Notes: generated by a model not told the origin, from the sequence alone. Counted from the first letter of the stretch, positions 43,222 through 51,413 are shown. The stretch is 60,173 nt of DNA from Stenotrophomonas sp. UBA7346 (GCA_002471015.1 DKPB01000044.1:683-60855), one strand, 5' to 3'. A program made the numbers and translations.

Positions 43222-43704
43222 TTACCGCCCCAACTGCGACAGCGGCAGCGCGCGGAACTCCTTCACCGTGCGCAGCACGAAACTGGAATTGACGTCGGCC
43301 ACACCAGCCGCATTGAGCAGCTTGTCCAGCAGGAAGGCCGAGAAGTGATCCAGGTCACGCACGTAGACCTGCAGCAGATAGTCCATGTCGCCTGTGAGCG
43401 CATGGCAGGCCACCACTTCATCCCATAGCTGCACCGCCTGCACGAAGTGATCAATGGCCGCTTGGCCGTGCTTGGACAACTGCACGCGCACGAAAGCCTG
43501 CAGGCCCAGCCCGATCGCGCGTGGCTCCAGCCGTGCGCCGTACCCGGCGATCACGCCTTCCGCTTCCAGCCGCTGCACGCGACGCAGGCAGGCCGACGGC
43601 GAGAGATTCACCCGCGCCGCAAGCTCGGCGTTGGTGGCGCGGCCATGCTGCTGTATTTCGACCAGAAGCCGCAGATCCGTGCGATCAAGATTCACCGACG
43701 CCAT
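43222..43704 (-). CDS. Lrp/AsnC family transcriptional regulator
   Basis: A 160-residue regulator. The N-terminal winged helix (LDRTDLRLLVEIQQHGRATN, then NLSPSACLRRVQRLEAEGVI, residues 6-53) and the C-terminal RAM/amino-acid-binding domain (about 68-150, with ALTGDMDYLLQVYVRDL) are standard. It is divergent from phhA, and an inverted repeat lies between them. In related bacteria Lrp-like regulators next to phenylalanine hydroxylase control aromatic amino-acid catabolism, so regulation of phhA is the likely job. Confidence 0.94.
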   Translation of the reverse strand: MASVNLDRTDLRLLVEIQQHGRATNAELAARVNLSPSACLRRVQRLEAEGVIAGYGARLEPRAIGLGLQAFVRVQLSKHGQAAIDHFVQAVQLWDEVVACHALTGDMDYLLQVYVRDLDHFSAFLLDKLLNAAGVADVNSSFVLRTVKEFRALPLSQLGR

Positions 43705-43729
43705 CTTTGTTGCTCCGCACCATTGAATG

Positions 43730-43748
43730 GACGCAACAATATTGCGTC
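43730..43748. promoter_or_regulatory. inverted repeat operator between lrp-like gene and phhA
   Basis: GACGCAA-CAATA-TTGCGTC, a perfect seven-base inverted repeat with an AT-rich centre, in the 131-base divergent region. Lrp-family proteins bind such AT-centred palindromes. It is 26 bases before the regulator start and 88 before phhA. Confidence 0.6.
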
Positions 43749-43835
43749 AGAACTGGCTGCCAGCGCAATTACGCACACCTGTTGCGCGGCAGGCTTCCTA
43801 CCATGCGGTTACTTATTCCCGAAGGAGCTGCCGCC

Positions 43836-44726
43836 ATGGAAGCCAACCCGCGCCGCGTCGAACACCAACAGACCGACAAGGGGTATGTGCCGGTCTACAC
43901 CACAGCGGTGGTGGAACAGCCCTGGGACAGCTACAGCGCCGACGACCACGCCACCTGGAGCACCCTGTACCAGCGCCAGCGCGAGCTGCTGGTTGGCCGC
44001 GCCTGCCAGGAGTTCCTGGATGCCCAGGACGAGATGGGCATGAGCGAGCACATGATCCCGCGCTTCGACCAGCTCAACGAAGTGCTGGGCGCGGCCACCG
44101 GCTGGACCCTGGTCGGGGTGGAAGGCCTGCTGCCCGAACTCGATTTCTTCGACCACCTGGCCAACCGCCGTTTCCCGGTGACCTGGTGGATCCGCCGCCC
44201 GGACCAGATCGACTACATCGCCGAACCGGACCTGTTCCACGACCTGTTCGGCCATGTGCCGCTGCTGATGAACCCGGTGTTCGCCGACTACATGGCCGCC
44301 TACGGCCGTGGCGGGGTCAAAGCGCATGCGATCGGCCCGGACGCGCTGCAGAACCTGACCCGCCTGTACTGGTACACGGTGGAGTTCGGCCTGATCAACA
44401 CCGCCGACGGGCTGCGCATCTACGGTGCCGGCATCGTCTCGTCCAAGGGCGAGTCGCTGTACTCGCTCGAGTCTGCCGCACCAAACCGGATTGGTTTTGA
44501 CCTGGAACGGATCATGCGCACCCGCTACCGCATCGACACCTTCCAGAAGAGCTATTTCGTCATCGACGGCTTCGAGCAGCTGATGGCCGCCACCGAGCCG
44601 GACTTCACCCCGATCTACGCACGCCTGGCCGACGCCGAGCACCTCCCGGCGGGTGATGTGCAAGACGGTGACACGGTGTTCCAGCGCGGCAGCGGCGAAG
44701 GCTGGGCCGACGGCGGCGACGTCTGA
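43836..44726 (+). CDS. phhA: phenylalanine 4-monooxygenase
   Basis: A 296-residue iron- and pterin-dependent enzyme that hydroxylates phenylalanine to tyrosine. The iron ligands H135 and H140 (DLFHDLFGHVPLL) and E183 (YWYTVEFGL) are present, and RYRIDTFQKSYFVIDGFEQL near 232 matches the family end. It lacks the N-terminal regulatory domain of animal enzymes, as expected for bacteria. AAGGAG sits eight bases before the ATG. No phhB or tyrosine aminotransferase gene is adjacent. Confidence 0.97.
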   Translation: MEANPRRVEHQQTDKGYVPVYTTAVVEQPWDSYSADDHATWSTLYQRQRELLVGRACQEFLDAQDEMGMSEHMIPRFDQLNEVLGAATGWTLVGVEGLLPELDFFDHLANRRFPVTWWIRRPDQIDYIAEPDLFHDLFGHVPLLMNPVFADYMAAYGRGGVKAHAIGPDALQNLTRLYWYTVEFGLINTADGLRIYGAGIVSSKGESLYSLESAAPNRIGFDLERIMRTRYRIDTFQKSYFVIDGFEQLMAATEPDFTPIYARLADAEHLPAGDVQDGDTVFQRGSGEGWADGGDV

Positions 44727-44750
44727 ACCAGCCCACATCACTGCACCGGA

Positions 44751-44774
44751 AGAATCCGCCCAAGGGCGGCTTCT
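44751..44774 (+). terminator. hairpin after phhA
   Basis: AGAA-CCGCCC / GGGCGG-TTCT stem with one mismatch and a two-base loop, starting 25 bases after the phhA stop, followed by GTGCTCTGTC. A GTAGCCCGGG-like element (CCCGGGTAAGCGAAGCGCAC) follows at about 44787. Confidence 0.6.
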
Positions 44775-44838
44775 GTGCTCTGTCGCCCGGGTAAGCGAAG
44801 CGCACCCGGGGGCTCCCAAACGTTGGGACGGCGGCAGT

Positions 44839-45558
44839 TCACTGCGCCTTCGCCGCTGCCACCTTGGCCACACGCCGACCACCGTACTTGCGGTTCAACC
44901 AGGCCGCGGCAATCAGCGCCACCAGCAGCGGCGCCGCCCACGGGAACAGCTCGACCAGCAACGCCGGGACCGAGGTGTGGCTATGCAACCATTGCCACAC
45001 CGGGCGCATACCGATGCCAAGGAAAGCCACATGGGTGGCAATGCCGGCGCCCAGCATGGACTGGTAGTGCTGACGGAAAGCCCAGTCCGGGCGGGCCGGG
45101 CCGCGGCGGGCAAAGGTCACCATTCGCCAGCCAGCCCACAAACCAATCGCCGAGAAACCGAAGAACAGCACCTGCCGATGCTGTACGCCGGTAGCCACTA
45201 CGGCCAGCGCCAGCACCACCATCGGCCACAGCGCCAGATGCCAGCCCGGGCGCGCCACCAGTTTTTTCCAGTCACGTTTGTCGGTGACCGCACGCCAGGC
45301 CAACCAGGTGGCGTTACCGGTGATGGCCATCAGGTAGGCCAGGAACAATGCCGTCAACGGCTGCTGGCGAAAGAAGGCGAACTGGATCGTGATCGGCACC
45401 GAGCTGGCCACGATGGTCGCCATCGCCACCAGGTAGACCTTGCCCACTGCACGGTGGCGCGGCGATCCTTTCTTCATCAGCGCCGCCGACCAGAAACTGA
45501 TCAGCGACACCACACCGGCCAGTACATGCAGGGCTACGATCAGGGAGTATCCGGGCAT
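44839..45558 (-). CDS. multi-pass membrane protein (DUF2306-like)
   Basis: A 239-residue integral membrane protein with about six predicted helices: LIVALHVLAGVVSLISFWSA (6-25), VYLVAMATIVASSVPITIQF (41-60), LTALFLAYLMAITGNATWL, LWPMVVLALAVVATGV, VLFFGFSAIGLWAGWRMV and VELFPWAAPLLVALIAAAWL. HRAVGKVY after helix one and the RQHYQSMLGAGIATHVAF segment are typical of the DUF2306 group, whose function is unknown. The C-terminus is basic. The start at 45558 fits the first helix; a longer frame is possible. It is divergent from the histidine kinase gene. Confidence 0.75.
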   Translation of the reverse strand: MPGYSLIVALHVLAGVVSLISFWSAALMKKGSPRHRAVGKVYLVAMATIVASSVPITIQFAFFRQQPLTALFLAYLMAITGNATWLAWRAVTDKRDWKKLVARPGWHLALWPMVVLALAVVATGVQHRQVLFFGFSAIGLWAGWRMVTFARRGPARPDWAFRQHYQSMLGAGIATHVAFLGIGMRPVWQWLHSHTSVPALLVELFPWAAPLLVALIAAAWLNRKYGGRRVAKVAAAKAQ

Positions 45559-45726
45559 GACGCGTTTCTCTGCAGGGGGCCGCCCGCGGGATGCAGCGAC
45601 CTGTGCACAGCCTGCGCCGCGCGCCGCATTGGCGGCAGGCGCATCGGTCATTGTTCGACCCTGCCGGAAGTCACTTTCTGCGCCTGCCCTCTTGTCCCAG
45701 GCCCGCGCCGCGACCAGCATGTGTGC

Positions 45727-46833
45727 ATGCAAGCATTCAGTACCCCACATTGGCGCGGCCTCCTGCACCCGCTGAACCTGGCCGGCCTGCTTACCTGGCT
45801 GGCGGTGGCCAGCACCCTGCGCTTTGGTCCAGACGCACTGGTGCCTTGGCGTTGGGCCTGCGCAGTGCTGTTCCTGACGGCATTCCTGGCAGCGACGGTG
45901 TACGACCGCCCAAGCTGGCAACGCACCCTGCTGCTGATGATAGAGGCCGCGGCGGCGCTGGGTCTGGTCCGAGTGGCTGCAGTCAGCGGCGTGGCGCCGG
46001 CGCTGCTGGTGATGCTGGCCGCCCAGGTCGCCAGCAGTTGGGCACCCCGCACCGCGCTGCCTATCATGCTGGTGGTCAATATCGGCATGTACCTGGTGCT
46101 GCACGGTGTGCACGAGCATCCGCTCCTGGTGGTGTTGATCTTCGCCGGCTTCCAGGCCTTTGCCATGCTCACCACCCACTACGCGCGCAGCGCCGAGCAG
46201 GCCCGCGACCGGCTGGCACTGGTCAACGCCGACCTGTTGGCCACCCGCGCCCTGCTGGCCGAAAGCTCGCGCGATGCCGAACGGCTGCGGTTGTCGCGCG
46301 ACCTGCACGACGTCGCCGGGCACAAACTCACCGCCCTGCGCCTGCAGTTGCGGGCACTGGCCGGACGCACCGATGCACTACCCGAACTGGCCTTGTGCGA
46401 ACAGCTGTCGGCCGAACTGCTGGGCGATCTGCGCGCCGTCGTGCAGCGCCTGCGCGACAGTGGTCAGCTCGACATGGATACCGCACTGCACGCCCTGGCC
46501 GCACCGCTGCCGCGCCCACGCCTGCAGCTGCATCGCGATGACGGTGTGCATATCGCCGATACCGCCAAGGCTGAAACGCTGCTGCGCTGCGTACAGGAAG
46601 CACTGACCAACAGCGCCCGCCACAGTGATGCCAAGGTCCTGCATGTCCATCTGCAACAGGCTGACGGCAGCCTGTTGCTGACACTGGAAGACGACGGCCA
46701 GTTGCGTGGCCCGCCACGCGCCGGCAATGGCCTCACCGGCATGCGCGAACGCGTGGACGAACAAGGTGGCAGCTTGCAACTGCTACGTGCCGCTTCCGGC
46801 GCCCTGCAGATTCGTGTGGAATTGCCGGCATGA
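45727..46833 (+). CDS. membrane sensor histidine kinase (NarL/DesK type)
   Basis: A 368-residue kinase. Four or five membrane helices (about 12-30, 43-57, 68-82, 90-103, 113-142) are followed by a short coiled coil and the HisKA_3 dimerisation helix with H194 (LSRDLHDVAGHKLTAL). The ATPase has CVQEALTNSARHSDA (N box, about 282) and NGLTGMRERV (G box). There is no large sensor domain, so the membrane segment itself probably senses, as in DesK/LiaS relatives. It overlaps the regulator gene by four bases (ATGA). Confidence 0.93.
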   Translation: MQAFSTPHWRGLLHPLNLAGLLTWLAVASTLRFGPDALVPWRWACAVLFLTAFLAATVYDRPSWQRTLLLMIEAAAALGLVRVAAVSGVAPALLVMLAAQVASSWAPRTALPIMLVVNIGMYLVLHGVHEHPLLVVLIFAGFQAFAMLTTHYARSAEQARDRLALVNADLLATRALLAESSRDAERLRLSRDLHDVAGHKLTALRLQLRALAGRTDALPELALCEQLSAELLGDLRAVVQRLRDSGQLDMDTALHALAAPLPRPRLQLHRDDGVHIADTAKAETLLRCVQEALTNSARHSDAKVLHVHLQQADGSLLLTLEDDGQLRGPPRAGNGLTGMRERVDEQGGSLQLLRAASGALQIRVELPA

Positions 46834-47465
46834 GCGCTTCCCCCTGCATTGCCCTGGTCGATGACCAGGCATTGATCCGCGCCGGCCTGCGCGCCCTGCT
46901 GCAGCAGCTGGGCGTGACCATCGTGTTCGAGGCCGACAGCGGCGACGCCCTGCTCGACCAACTCAGCCAGCAGCCGGTGCAGCTGATCCTGTCCGACATC
47001 CGCATGCCGGGCATGGACGGTATCCAGACCTTGAAGGCCCTGCGTGCGCGCGGCGATCAAACGCCATGCGTGTTCCTGACTACTTTCGACGAAAGCGATC
47101 TGCTGCTGCGTGCCACCGAAGCCGGTGCGCAGGGCTTCCTGTTGAAGGATGCCGCACCCGAAGACCTGCACGATGCCATCGTGCGCGCCATCGCCGGCCA
47201 GACCCTGCTGCAGCCGGTGAGCACCGACCCGGTGCGGCAGCGCTATCGCTACCACGCCGATGACGCACCCAAGGAATTGTTCAGCCAGAAGGAAGTCGCC
47301 GTGCTGCGGTTGATGGCCGGCGGCTACAGCAACCGCGAGATTGCCGGCAGCCTGTTCCTGGCCGAAGGCACGGTGAAGAACTATGTGTCGACCATCCTCG
47401 ACAAGCTCGACACCCGCGACCGCACCCGCGCGGTGTTGAAAGCCATCACCCTGCGGGTGATCTAG
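46830..47465 (+). CDS. NarL/LuxR-type response regulator
   Basis: A 211-residue two-domain regulator. The receiver domain has the acidic pair D11/D12, phosphoacceptor D56 (LILSDIRMPG), the Thr in VFLTTFDE and Lys in FLLKDA. The C-terminal LuxR/NarL helix-turn-helix is FSQKEVAVLRLMAGGYSNRE (about 152-171), then TVKNYVSTILDKL. It pairs with the overlapping kinase gene. Targets cannot be read from the sequence. Confidence 0.95.
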   Translation: MSASPCIALVDDQALIRAGLRALLQQLGVTIVFEADSGDALLDQLSQQPVQLILSDIRMPGMDGIQTLKALRARGDQTPCVFLTTFDESDLLLRATEAGAQGFLLKDAAPEDLHDAIVRAIAGQTLLQPVSTDPVRQRYRYHADDAPKELFSQKEVAVLRLMAGGYSNREIAGSLFLAEGTVKNYVSTILDKLDTRDRTRAVLKAITLRVI

Positions 47466-47484
47466 CAGCAAGCCATGCGCAACT

Positions 47485-47679
47485 GTAGTGCCGAGCCATG
47501 CTCGGCAAGGGCGTCACTCGCAATCCATCAGCGTCTGTGGGAGCGGCGTCAGCCGCGAAGCCGGTAGACCTTCAGGTTGCGGCCATGCCGATGATTGCAG
47601 CACTGCCAGCTTCGCGGCTGACGCCGCTCCCGCAACTGTTTTTCCGGTAACGCATCTGCCGAGCATGGCTCGGCACTAC
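47485..47679. repeat. nested composite repeat: outer SMAG pair, inner GGAGCGGC pair
   Basis: Forward SMAG at 47485-47507 and reverse SMAG at 47657-47679 enclose an inverted pair built on GGGAGCGGCGTCAGCCGCGA (about 47539) and its complement TTCGCGGCTGACGCCGCTCC (about 47611). The same nested layout recurs at 48968-49162. It sits between the convergent response regulator and dmeF genes. Confidence 0.9.
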
Positions 47680-48629
47680 AGCGCGGCTGCGCTGCGTACC
47701 TCAACGGTCACGTGCACGATCTCCTCGTGGATCGCCAAGGCGCGATGGAACACTTCCGGCGCCACCATGGTCTCGGTCACAACTTCCATCGCGCAGGCGT
47801 AGCGGCCCCGTCCCACCTGCCAGACGTGCAGGTCACTGATACGCGCGGGTACGTCGCCCTGCTCCACCGCCTCGCGGATCTCGGCCACCACCGGCGCGTC
47901 CATCTCCGCATCCAGCAGCACGCCGCCAGTCTGCCTGATCAAACCCCAGGCCCAGACCGACACCAGTACCGCACCAACGATGCCCATCAGCGGGTCCAGC
48001 CAGGAGGCACCGAAGTACAGACCACCGAGCAGGGCGATGATCGCCAGCACCGAGGTCGCCGCATCGGCCAGCACATGCAGGTAGGCCGAGCGCTGGTTCA
48101 GGTCATGGTGATGATGATGGTGGCCACCGTGCGCGTGGTGGTCATGCCCATGATCGTGGCCATGATGATGGTGTTGATCGCGCAGCCACCATGCACACAG
48201 CAGGTTCACCGCCAAGCCGACCACCGCGATCGCAATGGCCTGCTGGTAATGGATGGGACTGGGTTTGAACACGCGCAGGATGGACTCGAAGGCCATGATC
48301 GCGGCAACCCCCAGCAACAGGATCGCGCTGGTGAACCCCGCCAGGATCTCGATCTTCCAGGTCCCGAAGGCAAAGCGCGGATCATCACGATAGCGCCGTG
48401 CACAGGCGTAGGCGAACGCCGCCAGACCAAGCGCCAGCGCATGCGAGCTCATATGCCAACCATCGGCCAGCACCGCCATCGAGTTGAACCACCAGCCGCC
48501 GACGATCTCGATCACCATCATCACAATGGTCAGCACCATCGCGCGCCGGGTGTTCTTCTCCGCCATCGGATTGCCTTCGCTGAAGGCATGGCTGTGGCGG
48601 CGGGATTGGGCGAGCGCGTCGAGTTGCAT
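47676..48629 (-). CDS. dmeF: cation diffusion facilitator (CDF), DmeF-like
   Basis: A 317-residue inner-membrane metal/proton antiporter that exports divalent cations such as cobalt or nickel. Six helices are predicted, with metal-site segments LADGWHMSSHA (helix 2, about 56) and HVLADAATSV (helix 5, about 191). A long His loop (HHHHGHDHGHDHHAHGG) lies between helices 4 and 5, and the C-terminal domain has SDLHVWQVG. SHAFSEGNPMAEKNTRR before helix one is a DmeF feature. It is divergent from an RcnR-type regulator and shares its operator, so metal-dependent expression is likely. Exact metal not proven. The last bases overlap a SMAG copy. Confidence 0.9.
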   Translation of the reverse strand: MQLDALAQSRRHSHAFSEGNPMAEKNTRRAMVLTIVMMVIEIVGGWWFNSMAVLADGWHMSSHALALGLAAFAYACARRYRDDPRFAFGTWKIEILAGFTSAILLLGVAAIMAFESILRVFKPSPIHYQQAIAIAVVGLAVNLLCAWWLRDQHHHHGHDHGHDHHAHGGHHHHHHDLNQRSAYLHVLADAATSVLAIIALLGGLYFGASWLDPLMGIVGAVLVSVWAWGLIRQTGGVLLDAEMDAPVVAEIREAVEQGDVPARISDLHVWQVGRGRYACAMEVVTETMVAPEVFHRALAIHEEIVHVTVEVRSAAAL

Positions 48630-48661
48630 GGCAGTGGGTTGGGAGAAGGACGGCGTGATTC

Positions 48662-48680
48662 TATACCCCCAAGGGGTATA
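48662..48680. promoter_or_regulatory. palindromic metal-regulator operator
   Basis: TATACCCCCAAGGGGTATA, a near-perfect palindrome with a C/G-tract core and AT flanks, as bound by CsoR/RcnR-family regulators. It lies between the divergent dmeF (33 bases away) and dmeR (11 bases before the chosen start) genes, so one site can repress both. Confidence 0.85.
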
Positions 48681-48691
48681 TGATGCCAGCC

Positions 48692-48964
48692 ATGGCTCAT
48701 ATCCAACGCGACAAGAAGAAGCTGCTGACCCGGGTGCGGCGCATCGCCGGCCAGGTAGCGGCCCTGGAACAGGCACTGGAAAGCGGCGACGACTGCGATG
48801 CCGTGCTCGTGCAGATCGCCGCCGCCAAAGGCGCCATGCACGGGCTGATGCTGGAAGTGATGGCCGGGCACCTGAGTGACCACGTGGTGGCGGAAAAGGA
48901 CCCGGCCAAGCGCGCACAGGAAGCCGAGGTACTGCTCGAGCTGATGAAGCGCCACGCAAAATGA
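48692..48964 (+). CDS. dmeR: CsoR/RcnR-family metal-sensing repressor, DmeR-like
   Basis: A 90-residue all-helical DNA-binding protein. Starting at MAHIQRDKKKLL gives H3, C35, H60 and H64, exactly the nickel/cobalt ligand set known for RcnR, and the same length as E. coli RcnR. Apo-protein should repress dmeF and itself at the adjacent palindrome, releasing it on metal binding. In-frame ATGs at 48680 and 48683 are closer to the AAGGGG inside the palindrome, so the true start is open; I favour 48692 because the N-terminal amine is a ligand in RcnR. Confidence 0.9.
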   Translation: MAHIQRDKKKLLTRVRRIAGQVAALEQALESGDDCDAVLVQIAAAKGAMHGLMLEVMAGHLSDHVVAEKDPAKRAQEAEVLLELMKRHAK

Positions 48965-48967
48965 CCG

Positions 48968-49162
48968 GTAGTGCCGAGCCATGCTCGGCAGGGGCTTCAC
49001 CAGCGACCCATCAGCCTTAGTAGGAGCGGCATAAGCCGCGAAGCTGATGATCCATCAGCTCGCCGACACCTCGGTGATTGCAGCATTGCCAGCTTCGCGG
49101 CTGACGCCGCTCCTACGACGGGGTTCCCGGTAAGGCCTCTGCCGAGCATGGCTCGGCACTAC
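48968..49162. repeat. second nested composite repeat
   Basis: Forward SMAG at 48968-48990 and reverse SMAG at 49140-49162 enclose an inverted pair TAGGAGCGGCATAAGCCGCG (about 49020) and GCTTCGCGGCTGACGCCGCT (about 49091). It resembles the element at 47485-47679 in order, spacing and total length (195 bases each). Its right end is inside the PepSY coding region. Confidence 0.9.
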
Positions 49163-50723
49163 CTTGCGACCAGACGCTGTCGGTATGGCCCTGCTGCATG
49201 CGCAGTCGGCTGCGGTGCGCGATGTACAGCATCACCGGCACTGACAGCAGCGCGGTCAGGTCGACCGGCCAGCTGCCTGCGTGGTACCAGCTTCCGCCGA
49301 TTCCCAAAGCACCAGCAATGCTCGACAGCGGAATCGCCAACGTGCACAGCGCGCTCAAGCGCAGCAGCTCCACCGCAGCACGCGGCGCACCGCGCAGGAA
49401 TGCCCAGGCGATGGCGACAACGAATACTGCGTAATAGATGCCGGTGTGCCAGGCCTTCAGATCGGTGACCAGCGACGGCAGCCATTTGGTCGCGGCGATG
49501 CTGGCCGATATGCCGGCCACGCAACCCAGCGACACACCAACCGTCAGGCAGGCCAACACCCAGGCCGAACGCTTCTGTACTGGTGTTTCCGCGCCCTTGC
49601 GCTTGCGTCGCCGCGATTCCACCCACAGCAGGTTGCCGGTGTAGAACAGCGCCGCACCGGCCAGGCCCATCAGCAGGTACAACCAACGCACCGGGTTGCC
49701 ACCGAAGCTGCCGAAATGCAGCGCAAAGAACGTATTGACCGCGCCGTTCCAGCCATCCATGTGGCCAGGCAGGTCATGCGCATCCACCTCACCGCTATAC
49801 GGATCCAGATGGGTGCTGGCATACACCCGCGCACGCGTGCCATGGCGGATATCCAATCCGGTCACCGTTGCTTCAACACGGCCGTCCTTGTTCTGGAAGC
49901 CGAAGCTCTGCACCTCGAAGCCCGGCAACTGCTGCTCTACCCGGCGCAGCAACTCGGCGGCCGGCAGCACTGCGGCCCCTCCGGGCGCTTCGGCATGCTC
50001 CTCTTTCCACTCGATGCCTTGCGGATACACCACCGCTCCCTGAGCATCGTAGAACTGATCATGGAAGGCGAACACCACGCTGGTCAGCGCGATGACGATG
50101 TGGAACGGCAGGCTGAACAGCCCCAGGGCGTTGTGTGCATCCAGCCACATGCGCTTGATGTTCTTGCCGATGCGCAGCGCGAACACGTCCTTGCTCAAGG
50201 TGATCAGCAGCACGATCAAGCCCGATACCAGGGCGACCGCATACGCCATCGCCACCGCGCCCATGATCGGCCGCGCGATCTTGTCCGGGAACGGCAGGCC
50301 AACCAGCTGGTGCAATGTATCCACCAGCTGCGCCACCGGTGCCTTGCGTGTCTGCGCCACCTGCAGGCTGCCGTCGGCGGCGAAGCTGGCGCCGTACTCG
50401 GTGAACTGGCGACGGCCCTGGCCGGGCGCGCGCTCCTGCCAGTACACCCGTGCCGGTTGATCGGCATGCGGGCGTACCGACACGAAGTAACGCGATGCCG
50501 CCTTGGGGTGTTCGGCAAGCACCGCGGCCACCAACGCGTCGGCCTGTTGCAATGACGGTGCCGGCGACAACGTGGAAGGCGGCGTCGCCCAGCGCTCCAG
50601 CGGCTTCTCGAACATGGTGACCGAACCGGCATAGAAGGCGATGAACAGCATCAGCCCGCTGACGATGCCGATCCAGATATGCACGTCCTTGTAGACCTTG
50701 ATGATGTCGCTGCGGATCTTCAT
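49113..50723 (-). CDS. PepSY-associated transmembrane protein (FpvG/FsrB-like, iron uptake)
   Basis: A 536-residue inner-membrane protein. The N-terminus IKVYKDVHIWIGIVSGLML (about 8-26) is the family opening, followed by PepSY-like periplasmic domains (about 55-150 and 255-345) and several more helices (about 165-185, 210-230, 360-378, 400-420, 440-455, 480-510). The group includes FpvG, which helps reduce ferric siderophores in the periplasm. It lies at the end of a receptor-led cluster, 10 bases after the DUF3649 gene. The last 16 residues (GSAEPCSAEALPGTPS) are translated from a SMAG copy. Confidence 0.9.
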   Translation of the reverse strand: MKIRSDIIKVYKDVHIWIGIVSGLMLFIAFYAGSVTMFEKPLERWATPPSTLSPAPSLQQADALVAAVLAEHPKAASRYFVSVRPHADQPARVYWQERAPGQGRRQFTEYGASFAADGSLQVAQTRKAPVAQLVDTLHQLVGLPFPDKIARPIMGAVAMAYAVALVSGLIVLLITLSKDVFALRIGKNIKRMWLDAHNALGLFSLPFHIVIALTSVVFAFHDQFYDAQGAVVYPQGIEWKEEHAEAPGGAAVLPAAELLRRVEQQLPGFEVQSFGFQNKDGRVEATVTGLDIRHGTRARVYASTHLDPYSGEVDAHDLPGHMDGWNGAVNTFFALHFGSFGGNPVRWLYLLMGLAGAALFYTGNLLWVESRRRKRKGAETPVQKRSAWVLACLTVGVSLGCVAGISASIAATKWLPSLVTDLKAWHTGIYYAVFVVAIAWAFLRGAPRAAVELLRLSALCTLAIPLSSIAGALGIGGSWYHAGSWPVDLTALLSVPVMLYIAHRSRLRMQQGHTDSVWSQGSAEPCSAEALPGTPS

Positions 50724-50733
50724 GCAAGCACCT

Positions 50734-51036
50734 TCATGACATCACTCCACGCACCAGCCACAGCGCAGCGAAGCCCAGCACATTGGCCACGCCCAACCAC
50801 AGCCAGGCACGCAGACTGTTGCGGAACAGGTAGACGAAGGACAGCACCGTCGCCCAGATCGGTGCCATCAGCCACATGTTGAACTGGTTCTTGCCGCCGC
50901 CGGCACTGATGCCGTCCGGACCCAACCAGGCAAACAGGCCGGACAGTGCCAGGGCCAGGCCAAAACCCAGCACCACGCCGGCGCAGGTCTTGCCGAACCA
51001 GTGGCGGCTTTCCAGCCGCGGTTTCACCGCGTTCAT
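50734..51036 (-). CDS. small membrane protein, DUF3649-like
   Basis: A 100-residue protein with three predicted helices (TCAGVVLGFGLALALSGLFAW, MWLMAPIWATVLSFVYLF and AWLWLGVANVLGFAALWLV). Its size, place and APIWATVLSFVYLFRNS segment fit DUF3649 proteins that accompany PepSY reductases in siderophore clusters. Its ATG overlaps the TGA of the upstream gene by two bases. It may form a complex with the PepSY protein. Function unknown. Confidence 0.75.
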   Translation of the reverse strand: MNAVKPRLESRHWFGKTCAGVVLGFGLALALSGLFAWLGPDGISAGGGKNQFNMWLMAPIWATVLSFVYLFRNSLRAWLWLGVANVLGFAALWLVRGVMS

Positions 51037-51320
51037 GCCGACCGCCCCGCGCGCACGCGTGCACGCCATGCGCCGAGGAACGGGGCGAGCGACCACACCA
51101 GCATCAACAACACCAACCAGCTCGCGAGCGCTTCCAGTGGCGCCAGCAGCGGCCACAGCGTCAACAGTGACAGCAGCACCAACAGCGTGCCCGGCCACCA
51201 TGCATGCCGCGTCGGCCAGGGCCCGTCGGCACGCAGCTGTTGCTGTGGCGAAGCGACATACAACAGCAGTCCGCCAATGATGCCGGTCAAGGTGCCGGCG
51301 ATGCCCAGCCACAGGTTCAT
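51033..51320 (-). CDS. small membrane protein, DUF3325-like
   Basis: A 95-residue protein with three hydrophobic segments (LGIAGTLTGIIGGLLLYVAS, WWPGTLLVLLSLLTLWPLL and ALASWLVLLMLVWSLAPFL) and a basic C-terminus. Position between a TonB siderophore receptor and a DUF3649/PepSY pair is the usual place of DUF3325 proteins. The family call rests on context and hydropathy more than on motif. Four-base overlap with the next gene. Confidence 0.68.
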   Translation of the reverse strand: MNLWLGIAGTLTGIIGGLLLYVASPQQQLRADGPWPTRHAWWPGTLLVLLSLLTLWPLLAPLEALASWLVLLMLVWSLAPFLGAWRARVRAGRSA

Positions 51321-51413
51321 GGCACCTGCCTGCTATGCGTGGTCGCGTGCCAATGCCTGGCGCGCATGCGATAAGAAGTTTTCATCATGTCTGGCTCTTC
51401 GCTGGACGCGCTC

